Source: Gari tellinella
Taxonomy: Eukaryota > Mollusca > Bivalvia > Cardiida > Psammobiidae
Assembly: GCA_922989275.2 (NCBI GenBank)
Contig: OV277868.1
Location: 47,614,216 to 47,678,215, forward strand
Length of the DNA stretch: 64,000 nt
Direction of reading: 5' to 3'
Under the pieces are notes generated by a model, which saw nothing but the letters and a program-made list of their open reading frames with translations, was not told the origin of the DNA and made no database searches. This document shows positions 21,997 through 32,629 of the stretch, one piece after another. Positions within the stretch are counted from its first letter, which is position 1, and every line of letters starts with the position of its first letter. Both the position numbers and the translations under genes were made by a program.

Positions 21997-22214
21997 GAGA
22001 TGTTGCGATTGGTGCGTAACTTTTCCCTTTCACGCGGAGATTTCGGATCTTATTGACTTTGATCATAAGTTATACGCAAATACCCCCCTTCATATCTATT
22101 CAAAAAGTGTCCTCAACTTTGAAGCAGACGGTAGTTACTCAGTGATAAAAAAGTTAACTCGGTTCGGCACAATAACCTTAGAAGAATAGAATGAAAAGTG
22201 TTGATCGGGGGTAT

Positions 22215-22360
22215 TTAACCCTTTGCATGCTAGCGGCGGATTTAACTGTTTGACACTCTGACCATGATTTTATAAGAAATTTAGAAAATTATAATTTTAG
22301 AACAATAGCAGACGACAAATATTGCACACTAAAAAAATTACCCAGCATGTAAAGAGTTAA
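22215..22360 (+). mobile_element. P2-family MITE, palindrome deleted
   Basis: TTAACCCTTTGCATGCTAGC at the left and CCCAGCATGTAAAGAGTTAA at the right. It keeps ACTGTTTGACACTCTG and AATAGCAGACGACAAATATT but lost the left palindrome arm. Confidence 0.65.
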
Positions 22361-22398
22361 CGGGGAATGAAACACTATCAGTCTTTTATGGTCAGTCG

Positions 22399-22592
22399 TA
22401 CAGTGGGGAAGACGTTATTCTTTTCCGTTTAAATGCAAACAAAACGCAAACGAATGGTAATAAGATGTAAAAAATGACAACCTTTCGAATATAATGAATA
22501 TTCATTTTAATCTGAGTGGAAAACAGTTTGGGATCTGATCAGACGCCAAGTAACCAGGAGTCTGATATGGTTCCAAACTGTTTCCACTGGTC
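22399..22592 (-). mobile_element. T1-family MITE, one end missing
   Basis: Starts TACAGTGGGGAAGACGTTAT in the reverse orientation (CCGTTTAAATGCAAAC next to this end). A cassette with damaged centre lies at about 22520-22583. The far end is replaced after CTGTTTCCACTGG. Confidence 0.65.
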
Positions 22593-22938
22593 ATGCATAC
22601 ATGAATACATACATTGAACTCCTGGAAATAAATATGTTCAAACGTATCTGTTTGACACTCGTCTTAAGGTGTGTTTAATAAAAATGCATCAAGCTAAACT
22701 GAACAAATTTTGCAGACGACAATTCCAAAGCATACGTTTGCGCAGCAAAATTAGGATACACCTGTTCTTTTAAAAAGTGAATTTCGTAGATAAAGTCGCT
22801 TTTTGTAAAAAACAACACATCAAATGTAGTTCAAATGGGTTCCCAAACAACCGTTTTATGCTGGTTTCCCAAAAACACAATGCGGCTTCAAGCGATCATT
22901 TACTAGATGCACTATGGATTTCGAGCAAGCCCGAAGGC

Positions 22939-22959
22939 GAGAGAGAGAGAGAGCGAGGG

Positions 22960-22997
<38 letters not shown>

Positions 22998-23028
22998 GAG
23001 AGAGATAGAGAAAAGGGAAAGAGAGCGT
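22939..23028 (+). repeat. (GA)n simple repeat
   Basis: About 90 bp of GAGAGA with interruptions GCGAGGGA and TAGAGA. The open frame with repeated RERE ending here is an artefact. Confidence 0.9.
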
Positions 23029-23068
23029 GGGATTTGTTATTGCAGTAGATGTGTAATATTGAACGCTC

Positions 23069-23209
23069 TTACCCCATTCACTGCCATAAGGTCATCAATT
23101 TTTAACAATTGTCGTCTGCTTTTATTTTACAAGAATAAAGTTTAGGTATTTTGACCATAACTGTTTGCAAATAACCATTATATCCTTGGTATGGCAGCAT
23201 AGCGGTTAA
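23069..23209 (+). mobile_element. P1-like MITE, small
   Basis: TTACCCCATTCACTGCCATA to GGTATGGCAGCATAGCGGTTAA. Subterminal AATTGTCGTCTGCTTTTATT as in 2495-2680. The palindrome is gone except CATAACTGTTTGCAAATAA. Confidence 0.65.
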
Positions 23210-23637
23210 GTACATTTCTACATTATCCTAGTCTGCGTTGAGTTGTCGCCTGTCTAATAACGCTGAGGCTCACATCATACTATTCTATCCAACTCGGTCA
23301 GTACATTCAATACTGAAAACAAACTCTTTCAATATCCTCGTTTATCACATAAACGTGCAAAGTAAAGAGTGCATTATGAATTTGGCACACTATGCATATA
23401 ATATACTCATTACGAGTCATGGAAATATTGTATTGCTACGCCGACTGTGAACACATTTTAGAGAATCTAGTTGGACAACTGGGATCCCAACGAGTAAAAA
23501 AGACATGTCCAAAGGTCAACATTTTTCCTGTCTCTCGTGCAGTGCTGCAAAATCAGTGACATCTCTGAGTTAGTCTGATATAAGACCGTTTGTAGCACAA
23601 ACAAATCTTTTTTTAAATTTGTAACATTTTTTCTTCT
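23210..23637. other. Spacer, no feature seen
   Basis: AT-rich. AATACTGAAAACAAACTCTTTC near 23310 and CATACTGAAAACACACCTATTC near 23967 are alike (with AATATTCT/AATATCCT after each), a faint dispersed duplication. Confidence 0.4.
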
Positions 23638-23720
23638 TTTCAAATTCAAATTTTATTGGCATCAAACATATACAATGTTATAGCCATAATGTACATGGCA
23701 ACATGTAACAATAAATAACA
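23638..23720 (-). mobile_element. 3' end of a CR1/L2-like LINE (5'-truncated)
   Basis: On the minus strand the sequence ends GCCAATAAAATTTGAATTTG with preceding AACATTGTATATGTTTGATG. This tail (AATAAAATTTGAAT plus short repeats) is typical of the 3' terminus of CR1/L2-type non-LTR retrotransposons in invertebrates (family knowledge). No reverse transcriptase is present, so the copy would be truncated. Confidence 0.5.
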
Positions 23721-24224
23721 AGTACTTCTTTGTCTATTGCTGAATAAAACCAACTAACAGTTATGACGAATTGTTTCCCTAAGAATCAAGGAAAAAGTGA
23801 AAGTGAGATATTTAGGATTTTAGTATTATTTGATGTTTCTGTGATAAATAGAATAACAAATTTGTGTGTATTCAGTATTGAATTTATTGAAATCATTGGA
23901 TAAAATTATATGTTGCTCGTCAAAAGCTCGCAACATATTATTTTATCCAAATCGTTTAATAAGTTTCATACTGAAAACACACCTATTCAATATTCTTTAT
24001 GTAATAGTAAAGAAGGTAGATGTTCATAGTGGTGGAGTCTTATATGTGAATACTCAGAGGAAACATTGTTAAATCTATGTCTCCAGTAATCTGCCTTTCA
24101 ACGTTGGTCAAGAAAATACGCCACGACCAAAGTGAGCGTTTGAAGGCCGTGTCCACAAGGGGTGAGCTGACGTATGGTTTAATGCGTAAACGGACGCAAC
24201 ACCTTTTTAGATACGTCATCATCA
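23721..24224. other. Spacer, no feature seen
   Basis: No element end or coding signal recognised. Two overlapping opposed open frames at 24040-24352 run into an AAC-rich repeat. Confidence 0.35.
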
Positions 24225-24300
24225 GCAGCAGCAACAGCAACAACGAAAACAACAAAAACAACAACAATATAAAAAATATAACGACCAAAACAACAGCAAG
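24225..24300 (+). repeat. AAC/AGC-rich low-complexity tract
   Basis: Degenerate (AAC)n / (CAG)n run, for example AACAACGAAAACAACAAAAA. Confidence 0.8.
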
Positions 24301-24622
24301 AACATATTATGGGTACGACATTATTCTTTGCAAAAAAACGGGTTTGTTCTAATACAATGCATATTGCAAACTTTTTGATATCAGGGTGGTAACCCGGTGT
24401 CTACTCTGGCGCCAGACTGTTTGCAACGAAGAGAAACTGATGTCGTCAGAATTTACAAAACGTTGTCGATTTCAACATTTTATCTCATTTTATTATGTTT
24501 GCAAATTTGCAATGGACGTTAGAAATTTATTCATAACAATATGGCATAACCTGCATAGTTTGTAATAATTACAATCACATTTCCAAGTGGACGAAGTAAG
24601 TGTTGCTTCTCGTTGTTTTTGG

Positions 24623-24851
24623 TACAGTAGAGAAAACGTTATTACGCTAAAACTATTATTTTCAGTGCAAACAGTTTGTTGCCTGATCAGACGCCGGGTA
24701 ACCCGGCGACTGATCAGGCTCCAAACTGTTTGCCACCAAGATAAACATGAAATATCAGAATTGTCCAAACATTACAATTTTCTACGTTTTAGTGTTTTGC
24801 GTTTGCGTTTCGTTCGTTTAAACGGGAAAGAATAACGTATTCTCCACTGTA
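24623..24851 (+). mobile_element. T1-family MITE, short left arm
   Basis: TACAGTAGAGAAAACGTTAT to CGTATTCTCCACTGTA. The CTTTCCCAATAAACGCG segment of the left arm is deleted. The palindrome at 24668-24732 is 65 bp with arms GTTGCCTGATC/GATCAGGCTCC. Confidence 0.85.
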
Positions 24852-25107
24852 CTAAAAAGAAACTGTGCAGTTAATATAATGGCATTATTTTATACATATA
24901 GTATCTAAATGTATGCACATTTGGTATAACAATGTGCGCAAATGTATTGGCTTTGCGTTGGTATACTTTTACCTGATATATATAATAATTATCCCAAAAG
25001 TATTCAACGTCTGAATAACGCAGGGATGAATAGTGAAAGTTGCCATTTGTAATTTCCTGTAAACTGCCTTTTGATTTTGAATATTTGTAACTATTCGCGA
25101 CAATTAA
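24852..25107. other. Flank of the Tc1 relic
   Basis: AT-rich. No terminal inverted repeat matching sequence on the other side of the transposase relic could be found. Confidence 0.35.
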
Positions 25108-26060
25108 TCAGCATATTTTGTGGCCTCCTCGTCTACGGTTCAATACGAGTATTCTCAACCGCATGGATCTGAGGTAGCGACTAATGACGACGTCAGGAAT
25201 GCTATTCCATCCATGTAATAAGGCTGCAGAAAAGTCATTGATATTGTTGATGACATGATTTGTCCTTGTCCTCCGACCACGTAAATCCCATATATGCTCA
25301 ATGGGATTCATTTCTGGAAAGCATGCCGACGAAGGTAAGATGTTACCGTTGTTTGCAGCCAGGTACTTCATGGTGCGTTTAGCAGTATGTGGCCTAGCGT
25401 TGCTATGTATTTAAAAACCAGGAATCTGGTGTTGGAAATGAACAGCGACTGTGTGTGAAACCTTGGCATAACCTTGGCCATCTAAATTACCATTCTCAAC
25501 AACCAGGTTTGTTTTCCTTCACCCCATTACACCTCCCCATACCATAACAATACAGCTTCCATAGCGATCTCGCTCCAGTAAACAGTTCTGTACAATACGA
25601 TCACCTTTAAGTCTGAATATTCGGACTTAACCGTCAGCAGTGCTTAGGTTGAATATTGACTCATCACTAAAACGCACCCTGGACTGCATTGCACGGTTCC
25701 AACGGAGATGACGGCGGGCCAAGACCAGTATAAGAGCACGATGTATGTTGTTTGGGAGCTGGCCCTCAATGGATTGACATTGGCCCGATATCGGTTTACA
25801 ATCGTATCCCTAGATATGCCAAGCTGCCTGGCTATGCTTATATCCGTTTTTAATCATTGGCGTATGTGCGTCAACGTCAAATGTCTATCCTGACAATCCG
25901 TCGTCTCCCTCGCCCTACCAGGTCGAGGATTATCTCTAACGCTGCCATTCTGCTGGTAAAATTGTCTGAAACTTATAATTGTATTTCGATGTCAGTTAAA
26001 CTGCATAGCTGCGAGTTGCATATGAGCTTAACTTCGTTCGTTTTATAGAAGCCGTGGCAT
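25108..26060 (-). pseudogene. Tc1/mariner transposase, broken
   Basis: Reading down the minus strand from ATG at 26060: MPRLL start, helix-turn-helix-like text, RDNPRPGRARETTDCQDRH near 25925, ISIARQLGISRDTIVNRYR near 25810, ARRHLRWNRAMQS and VRFSDESIFNL near 25680 (first DDE aspartate in FSDES), YGSCIVMVWGGVM near 25550, NARPHTAKRT near 25385 and MNPIEHIWDL near 25300 (third acidic residue). At least six stops or frame changes split it. In the second catalytic block the usual DNARPH reads SNARPH. About 317 codon equivalents, close to full family length. Terminal repeats not identified. Confidence 0.85.
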
Positions 26061-26878
26061 TTTGCTTACGAGGGCAATTCAATAGTGAACCGTGATTTAT
26101 GATTTCACAACGAGTAGAGATGTCGGTCAGATTGCATACTCGCCTGAGGGACAATTTGAAGACCGTCTGTGTACTTAGAATGTCCATAAATGAGTTCTAC
26201 ATGTGGAGGATTAATCTTTGCACTCATGATGATACAATTGTAATTATAAACTTTATAGCAAAATTAGTTGCATTTAATATCTTTGTCGTGTCAGTATATT
26301 TTGCTGTAATATGATATTTCTGTACACATAAAAACAAAGCTGGTCAACGTACACTTTTAATGGACAAGGAAGAATATAAAATTATAGATATAAGAACATA
26401 TTTTTGCCATTTATTGAAGTATGAATACTAAATATACATATATACAGTTATTAAGCAATTTGAATCGTAGTTAGACACCAGGTTTTCTCTGCGTCTAAAC
26501 CACTAAACAATTAGTAAATGCAATTATAGTCTGAGGTATCACACAAGTATGAACGTATGAAACTATTTCAGCAAATTACTCATAACAAACAGGAAAGAAT
26601 GCTCCTTTTTGTTTTCAAAAGTGCTAACTATTGAAAATACGTGATAGGAGAACATTTCGACAGATTTGAATCCGGACCAAACTTATTAATATTTAATGTT
26701 GTTTCTTTAATATTGTTTTTTTAATATAAATGTCCTTGTGTTGCGGTACCGTAAAACCCAACTCAATCAAGCAAACAGTTTTCCTAAACTAATATTAACG
26801 TGTTATATAGGCTTTTGACATTCATCTACAACTTTATGCCAAATTGTTGGGGGTTTTTCATTATCTTTAACAACATTC
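26061..26878. other. Spacer, no feature seen
   Basis: AT-rich. A TTGAATCCGGACCAAAC word near 26666 is like one cassette arm. Nothing else. Confidence 0.4.
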
Positions 26879-27239
26879 TACAGTGTTCCCTTCCAACAAC
26901 CACCCGCCCAAGAACGACTCCCTCCTAACAACGATTCTTGCCGCAGTTCCCAAACCAAGAAAATTGTGTCTATCGCTTTTACGGCTGCAATATAGTCTGA
27001 TTTAATTTGTCATCTGTTGTTTTTCTCAAAGTTACATAATGTACATTTTGACAGTAAACGATATAATGGCGAGTGACAAATCGTTTGAATCCAGATCAGA
27101 CGTCGCGTTACGCGGCGTCTGATCAGGATTCAAGCTATTTGCAAATTTAAATCAATTTGCCTCCCTATAAGGACTCCCTCCGAACAACGCACTCATTTTT
27201 TTATCCCATTGGGTGTCGTTGTAGGGAGGGAGCACTGTA
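26879..27239 (+). mobile_element. T2-family MITE, complete
   Basis: Ends TACAGTGTTCCCTTCCAACA and, reversed, TACAGTGCTCCCTCCCTACA, TA at both edges, 361 bp. Inside are repeated CAACGACTCCCTCC-type words, TTTTACGGCTGCAATATAGT, CTCAAAGTTACATAATG and the 65-bp cassette (27077-27141). Best T2 reference copy. TA target and CAGT tip suggest a Tc1/mariner-type transposase acting in trans. Confidence 0.8.
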
Positions 27240-27739
27240 TAGCATAGCAGGGAATACGTCAGACGGGTTATGACGTCATAATGGTAGTAAACGGATTAAA
27301 AGTACATGTAGCTCAATAAATGTACAAATGCTCTTAAATGACTGTAAAAGTGTAAAACATGCAACAACAATGGTACAGTACACCTACTTGTATTGGCATT
27401 TGAATGTTTAACAAGTAAATAGTGTATACCTACTGTATCTTTTTATACTAAGCGCGACTTATCTAACATATGCAAAGAATTTGGATCTTAATCAGATTAT
27501 GACTGTGTCACGCAGCGTCTGATCTGCAGCCACAATGTTCGTCACACGATTCAGTCTTTTTTAAGTTTAAAAACTGATTTTGATTGGCATATCGAACGGC
27601 CTGGCGATATAGCGGTGTCGAATAAAAGTTAATACTTGTGTTATGGATCTTATCATTAGTTAGTTAGGCTGGTTGGATATGCGATATAGCATCAGACATT
27701 TCGTTTTGAAACCCACTCACTAATATTGTTGAAATGACA
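27240..27739. other. Spacer with a degenerate cassette
   Basis: At about 27470-27545, GCAAAGAATTTGGATCTTAATC and GTCACGCAGCGTCTGATC keep parts of both palindrome arms. No gene. Confidence 0.4.
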
Positions 27740-28000
27740 CTTGGGTCAAAAAGTCTCGAACATGATTTTCGTTATATTGGACCATAAAACTCAAAATCCA
27801 TTACAAGATGCCAAGTATTGCAATTTAAGGAAGAATGTCTAATTTAATCTTGAAATGAAATTGCTTTCAATGGTGTTATGTCATACTCTGTATTTCAGTG
27901 GAATTTCCGTGTCTCGTTAGTGTATTTTCAATTTAGCCTTTATTCCCGGATTCTGACAATTTGGAATTCCGGTCATTTCGACATGATTGAACCTGTCTAA
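27740..28000 (+). repeat. Dispersed repeat, uninterrupted copy
   Basis: AAAATCCATTACAAGATGCC, GAAATTGCTTTCAATGGTG, TTATGTCATACTCTG, TTTCCGTGTCTCGTTAG, TTTTCAATTTAGCCTTTATT and ACATGATTGAACCTGTC run without a break. The homologous copy at 38.81-39.26 kb is split at CAATT|TAGCC by a TTAA element, so this copy is the empty site. Confidence 0.75.
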
Positions 28001-28181
28001 TAGTGTAACTCATTAACCCGTAGTATCGCAGAGTTATATTCGTCATTAAATTTGCAAAAGTTGTGTACATGACAAGAAAATTTGTTTCCGGCAAACAGAG
28101 TTAAACCTAATCAGAACAGTTCGGCATGCTAAAAATCTACATTGTGTATTTCTGTGAAATACATTGAACACCCGTAACTAT

Positions 28182-28433
28182 TTAACCCTTTCCCAAATAG
28201 TAGCGATTTTTAGCATATTTAAATTATTCCTCTGCTGAAGAAAATAATTCCAATTTATACCCTCATGAACAATAACCATTACAAATATTTTATATAGCCT
28301 AGCAAGTTTTAGCTTAAAGCAGGCTGAAAGTAAAGCAGAATGTGCCTTTAGGCACATTCTGCTTTACTTTCAACCTGCTTTAATTGGTCACCTGTCTTCA
28401 AAACTAGAGACAGGCTATGAGGTAAAGGGTTAA
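28182..28433 (-). mobile_element. P3-family TTAA MITE
   Basis: TTAACCCTTTCCCAAATAG to TATGAGGTAAAGGGTTAA, inverse to 16.75 kb. The hairpin at 28314-28383 is 33+4+33 bp: arm GAAAGTAAAGCAGAATGTGCC, loop TTTA, one mismatch. Outer text CTCTGCTGAAGAAAATA and GGTCACCTGTCTTC. Best-preserved P3 hairpin in the window. Confidence 0.85.
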
Positions 28434-29077
28434 GTATCCGCTTGACTAAACTGTACGTAAGGTACACTGGCGTAGCATTCTTCTCTCTACAATTTCGTCT
28501 CCTTAAGTAGCAAAGCTTGCAAAATCGAATAATGAGAATATATCGGTTTTGTAACCTTAGGAGAGTAGTGTAGCAAAGGAATATTTCTTTCTTTGATTAA
28601 TTTCTATACATCGAATGTTGCAATCATATTGCAATGCTCTTTACATTATATACTACCAATTACAAAATCAATGTACCTTTGCAGTAAGTAACTCACAACA
28701 AAATCGAAATAACTGTTGTTGTTTTTTTTTAAGTTTGAAACCACTTGATCAAATGAATGAAGTTTGAATTTTTGTGAAGAGAAACCCAAATAGCCCTGTA
28801 TTCATTTCGGTACCTGTAATTTTTATATGCGGTCTGTATGAAAGAGTAAACATGTACGTCAAGCTTTTATTATCTATTGTTAGCAAGGATTCAATTCAAC
28901 CTAACTGTATTTCAAAAATATATGTAGCTGGACGTGTCAAACAAAAACCAAACATTCAAGACCTCTTAATAGAAACATTTACTTCTTGGTAATTTGATTA
29001 AAGTCAATGGACAAATCACCTACGATCAGATCAAAATCCACATTGTTTCACCTTGTCACTTTGTATCGAATATATCG
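28434..29077. other. Spacer, no feature seen
   Basis: AT-rich, one T run near 28720. A 72-codon open frame at 28774-28992 shows no domain. Confidence 0.4.
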
Positions 29078-29278
29078 TAACCCTTATCCTCCGATGATAT
29101 CGCCTGTCTCGAAATTATTATTAAATTTAGATGTATACATTGTAGTTTAGGTAAAGAAACCTAAAGACGGGTGTCAAACAATTGGAATCAGAAGCCGCAT
29201 TACACGGCGTCTGATCTGGATCTAATCTGTTTGAAACAATCAGGAAAGGAAAATCGCGACCAGCAGGCAAAGGGTTAA
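29078..29278 (-). mobile_element. P2-family TTAA MITE
   Basis: TAACCCTTATCCTCCGATGA to GACCAGCAGGCAAAGGGTTAA. The cassette at 29175-29233 is 59 bp, 6 bp having been lost from the left arm. TTTAGGTAAAGAAACCTAAA near 29146 corresponds to TTTAGGTTTCTTTACTTTAA in 35396-35607 read in reverse. Confidence 0.75.
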
Positions 29279-29599
29279 TGCATGTTTGTTTACACTTTGT
29301 TATCGCTAAATAGTATTCCATGGAATTAGGGTTAAAAAGTGTGTTGTTTTTATAACGATTGCTATATGGCTTTGCTCGCTTCAAGAATCAATATAGCAGA
29401 TACTTTCAAAAAACCTTATCTGTATCCAATTTGACTCCATATATGTTTTTGAATGCGTCAACGTACCATAATATCAAGCCATTGGTTAATATAGATTACA
29501 TTTTATCGTATTAGCTTGAAAAAGAGCCTTTGAAATTGTTTTAACCATTCATTGTAAAAATAGTGCTTACGAAGCGGTTCAACCTAAAACCCCATGAAA

Positions 29600-29735
29600 T
29601 AGGTATGGAATTGAATGACATTTTGACATATACGCGAGAAATTTATACTACGCTGAGCGCAGATTTCAATTAAAGTAATGGACATTACTTTTCCTATATT
29701 ACGGATGAGCACTCATTGCTTCACACCGTTTGGTT
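29600..29735 (+). repeat. Dispersed repeat, pair with 61280-61405
   Basis: TTGACATATACGCGAGAAATT, ACTACGCTGAGCGCAGATTTC, TAATGGACATTAC and ATGAGCACTCATTGCTTCACA align with 61.3 kb. The GAACGC...TTTCAATTA...GTAATGGA part is shared with 8.55 and 35.64 kb. Confidence 0.55.
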
Positions 29736-29761
29736 AACTTTTTCACTGCTATTATGACAAG

Positions 29762-29924
29762 TACAGTGGAGAATCTGTTATTCTTTCCCGTTTAAACGCA
29801 AACGTACGCAAACGCAAAGCTCTAAAACGAAGAAAAGAACAACTTTTGGACAATTCTGTTTGCTCGGGAAATAATAGTTTTAGCCTAAACGCGTTTAGGA
29901 AAGAATAACACATTCTCCACTGTA
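29762..29924 (-). mobile_element. T1-family MITE, cassette deleted
   Basis: Intact ends TACAGTGGAGAATCTGTTAT and CACATTCTCCACTGTA. Reverse orientation (CCGTTTAAACGCAAACGTAC at the left). The whole 65-bp palindrome is missing between TTGGACAATTCTGTTTGC and AAATAATAGTTTTAG, leaving 163 bp. The junction falls at the palindrome base (TGTTTGC), as expected from hairpin excision. Confidence 0.8.
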
Positions 29925-29964
29925 GTACCGGTTAAACAAAGTCGCCAAAATAGTAATTATTCTG

Positions 29965-30052
29965 TTTAATGCGTTACGCGGCGTCCGATCAGGGTCAAAA
30001 CTATTTGCAAATGCGCTTTATGACGTCGGACGTCATTGGGGTGAAGGGGTTA
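29965..30052 (-). mobile_element. P1 right-hand fragment
   Basis: GCGTTACGCGGCGTCCGATCAGG, CAAAACTATTTGCAAATGCG, TGACGTCGGACGTCATTGG and GGTGAAGGGGTTAA. Only one palindrome arm and one end remain. Confidence 0.55.
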
Positions 30053-30160
30053 ATATATGTCCTAGTCCTTCTCTTGTAAGTTAAAATATTATCTGATGAG
30101 TTTACATCTGAAGTAACTTGCATCAATATTTTTACATACAGGATATTACATGAGTGTTCA

Positions 30161-30270
30161 TAATTTATTGGATTTATTAAACGAGTCTTTTAGGATACGA
30201 TAAAAACGAGGCTTTGCCTAGTTTTTATCGTTTTCTAAAACGACGAGATTGATAAATCCAATAAATTATT
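30161..30270. repeat. 110-bp hairpin
   Basis: TAATTTATTGGATTTATTAA is answered by GATAAATCCAATAAATTA at the other end; inside are CGATAAAAACGAGGC and TAGTTTTTATCG. Apex GAGGCTTTGCCTAG. Not related by eye to the MITE cassettes. Confidence 0.75.
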
Positions 30271-31805
30271 AACAATAATGTTATATTATTTTTATAACAT
30301 AACCTAGAAATGTTATTTATCACATTCTTTGAGGTCAAGTGAATGCTAAGCGCTATAAGTATATATATACAGGAAAGAAGCTGTTCCAAATTAACCCCGT
30401 TCACTAGTATAATGTTTATGTTGTTATATATATTAATAAACACTTTCATGTAGATCTACTATTGATTAGTTACACCAAAAATCTATAAATTGAATGTATA
30501 TGATGGAATGAAGACGTTGGAAATCAAACGCATATAACGCATTTTAATGACGTCACAAGCAAACGACGTCGTGGCGTACCTCATTTGTATAATTATTCAA
30601 TTAGTTATATATGACATTTAAACAACGGATGTTAACGCTCACGCCGTCTGTTATGTTATAAAAACTGTTTTCACTTGTGTTGAGATGATGTTCAGTGTGA
30701 TAAAAAAGTCATGGAAATAGTTTGTTAATTTTAAAATATACGAAACTAATTAAAAGGTTAACCGACTACTATTCTTAAGCAGTTGATATGAACTCAGGAC
30801 ATTCAAAAATACTAGTGGAAGCAGTGAGTGGCAGGGGTATGCAGGCAAATGAGATACGTTTTAGGTAACGATTTATTCAAATAATCTATTTTAAGATTCA
30901 GTATATGTTCATCCCCGATATACCATGCTGACTTTAAGACTAGTCAGTTTTACTATGTGTAGGTCATTCCCTACATAAATGATTTAATGCTTTGGATGGC
31001 GAAAATACTTCTATATTGTATTAATAGAGTCCTCTCAGAAACATGGTTGTGTCGTTTCATATCAGTTACCTAAATAGAAATTGATGGACAACTAAATATT
31101 GATTGTTTTTTTACACTTTTACTTTAACACGTTCCTAATTTTACTGTTACGACAAGACCAACACCAGTAATCCAATGTATTCACAAACTTTATATGTATT
31201 ATGTCTTCTGAAAATGAGAATGATATCAAGAATTTAGCTATGTTTATATACTATGCATTTAAAAGAAGGACATAATTTATGATTGGAAACACTTTATAGA
31301 TGATATATGTAGTATCAATAACTTTTGACTATATTATGTACATATATATGTTTGCTCACTGCACTCCTGTTACTATTTACTACACACATGTATTTTGATA
31401 CTGAATAAATGTATTTGTTTATGAGCCGGAAGCCTGATTATACGGTATTAAACTATGAAACACATTGCTAAATCTGCATATCGGCTTAATATTAAGAGTT
31501 GTAGATACATATAAATGTACCATAATATTTCATTAGCAAGTGAAACATTTAACATTTAGCCGTATACTACAGTGCTATTCTTCCTGCAATGGCGAACGAT
31601 GGGTCTTTGGTCCACCATGAATGTAAAGAGGTCATATAATCGATCTACAAAAATATCAATATGGTCATATGCTTATACAAAGTAGATTTGTTCGTGACAA
31701 AAACACATAAAGTATGATATACTGAGAGAAAGAGTCAGCGCATATAAATGTTTATGATTGGGTGTTATAGCTAGGTCATTCCAACTAGAATAAGTGGGAT
31801 GCTGT
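30271..31805. other. Long spacer, no feature seen
   Basis: About 1.5 kb of AT-rich sequence without recognisable element ends, tandem repeats or coding frames. A possible short piece of the GCACTGAACGC repeat near 31575 (TTCTTCCTGCAATGGCGAACG). Confidence 0.45.
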
Positions 31806-32053
31806 GTAAACTCTTTCACTCACAACGACGCTTAAAAGCGCGTTTGCAAACAGTTTGGGTCCTGATCAGACGCCGCGTGACGCGGCGTCTGATCAGGACC
31901 CAAACTGTTTGACACTCTTATCAATATTTTTAAAGGCGTACAACCTTAAATCTAACATTGAAACGTGTCTTGCAGATATCAATAATGAAGAAGACGACAA
32001 TGAAGCGGTGAAGGGGTAAAGATCTCCCAAATAATCTGATCACGAAAGAGTTA
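31806..32053 (+). mobile_element. P1-family MITE with perfect 65-bp palindrome
   Basis: TAAACTCTTTCACTCACAAC to CACGAAAGAGTTA. Palindrome 31847-31911 is perfect over 32 bp each side of a central G. Right part: ACAACCTTAAATCTAACATTG, CGTGTCTTGCAGATATCAAT, AGACGACAATGAAGCGG. The element at the window end (63.8 kb) is its close relative. Confidence 0.8.
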
Positions 32054-32068
32054 TACCTGCCGCATGCA

Positions 32069-32236
32069 TACACTGGAGAAGACGTTATTCTTTTCCGTTT
32101 AAAGAGTATAAATTATAATATGAGTGGAAAACAGTTTAAAGCCTGATCAGACGCCGGGTCTCCAAACTGTTTGCACTGGAAGTAATAATTTTATCGCAAA
32201 CTCGTTTTTTGGAAATAATAACGTCTTCTCTACTCT
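32069..32236 (-). mobile_element. T1-family MITE, short
   Basis: TACACTGGAGAAGACGTTAT to ATAACGTCTTCTCTACTC. The cassette has lost most of its right arm (GCCGGGTCTCCAAACTG). It inserted within 20 bp of the preceding P1 copy. Confidence 0.65.
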
Positions 32237-32379
32237 CTTAATGTTGTCCTCCTCACAATATGTCGTCTACATCCATTCTCTAAGTTGATTCATATGCATT
32301 GTTTTGTTCGAAGTATGAATTTGTTTACTCAGCTTCTTACCTAGATCCAAACTATTTTGCGACAGTTATTTGCGACAGT

Positions 32380-32629
32380 TACAGTGGAGAATCTGTTATT
32401 CTTTCCCAATAAACGCGTTTACGCTAAAACTATTATTTGCAGTACAAAGAGTTTGGAGCCAGATCAGACGCCGGGTAACCCGGCGTCTGATCAGGCTCCA
32501 AACTGTTTGCCACCAAGATAAACATGAATTATCAGAATTGTCCAAAAGTTGTACTTTTCTAGGTTTTAGCGCTTTGCGTTTGCGTACGTTTGCGTTTAAA
32601 CGGGAAAGAATAACAGATTCTCCACTGTA
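32380..32629 (+). mobile_element. T1-family MITE, complete
   Basis: 250 bp, TACAGTGGAGAATCTGTTAT to AACAGATTCTCCACTGTA; the first 28 bp of each end are inverted copies. Cassette 32445-32509. Nearly the same as 37866-38120, 39632-39881 and 63075-63324, which suggests recent activity of the family. Confidence 0.9.

Noticed and set aside
24040..24352. Opposed 82- and 91-codon frames
   Set aside because: Half of each is AAC/AGC low-complexity sequence; no domain.
28434..29077. 72-codon frame as a small gene
   Set aside because: No start context, domain or repeat conservation to support it.
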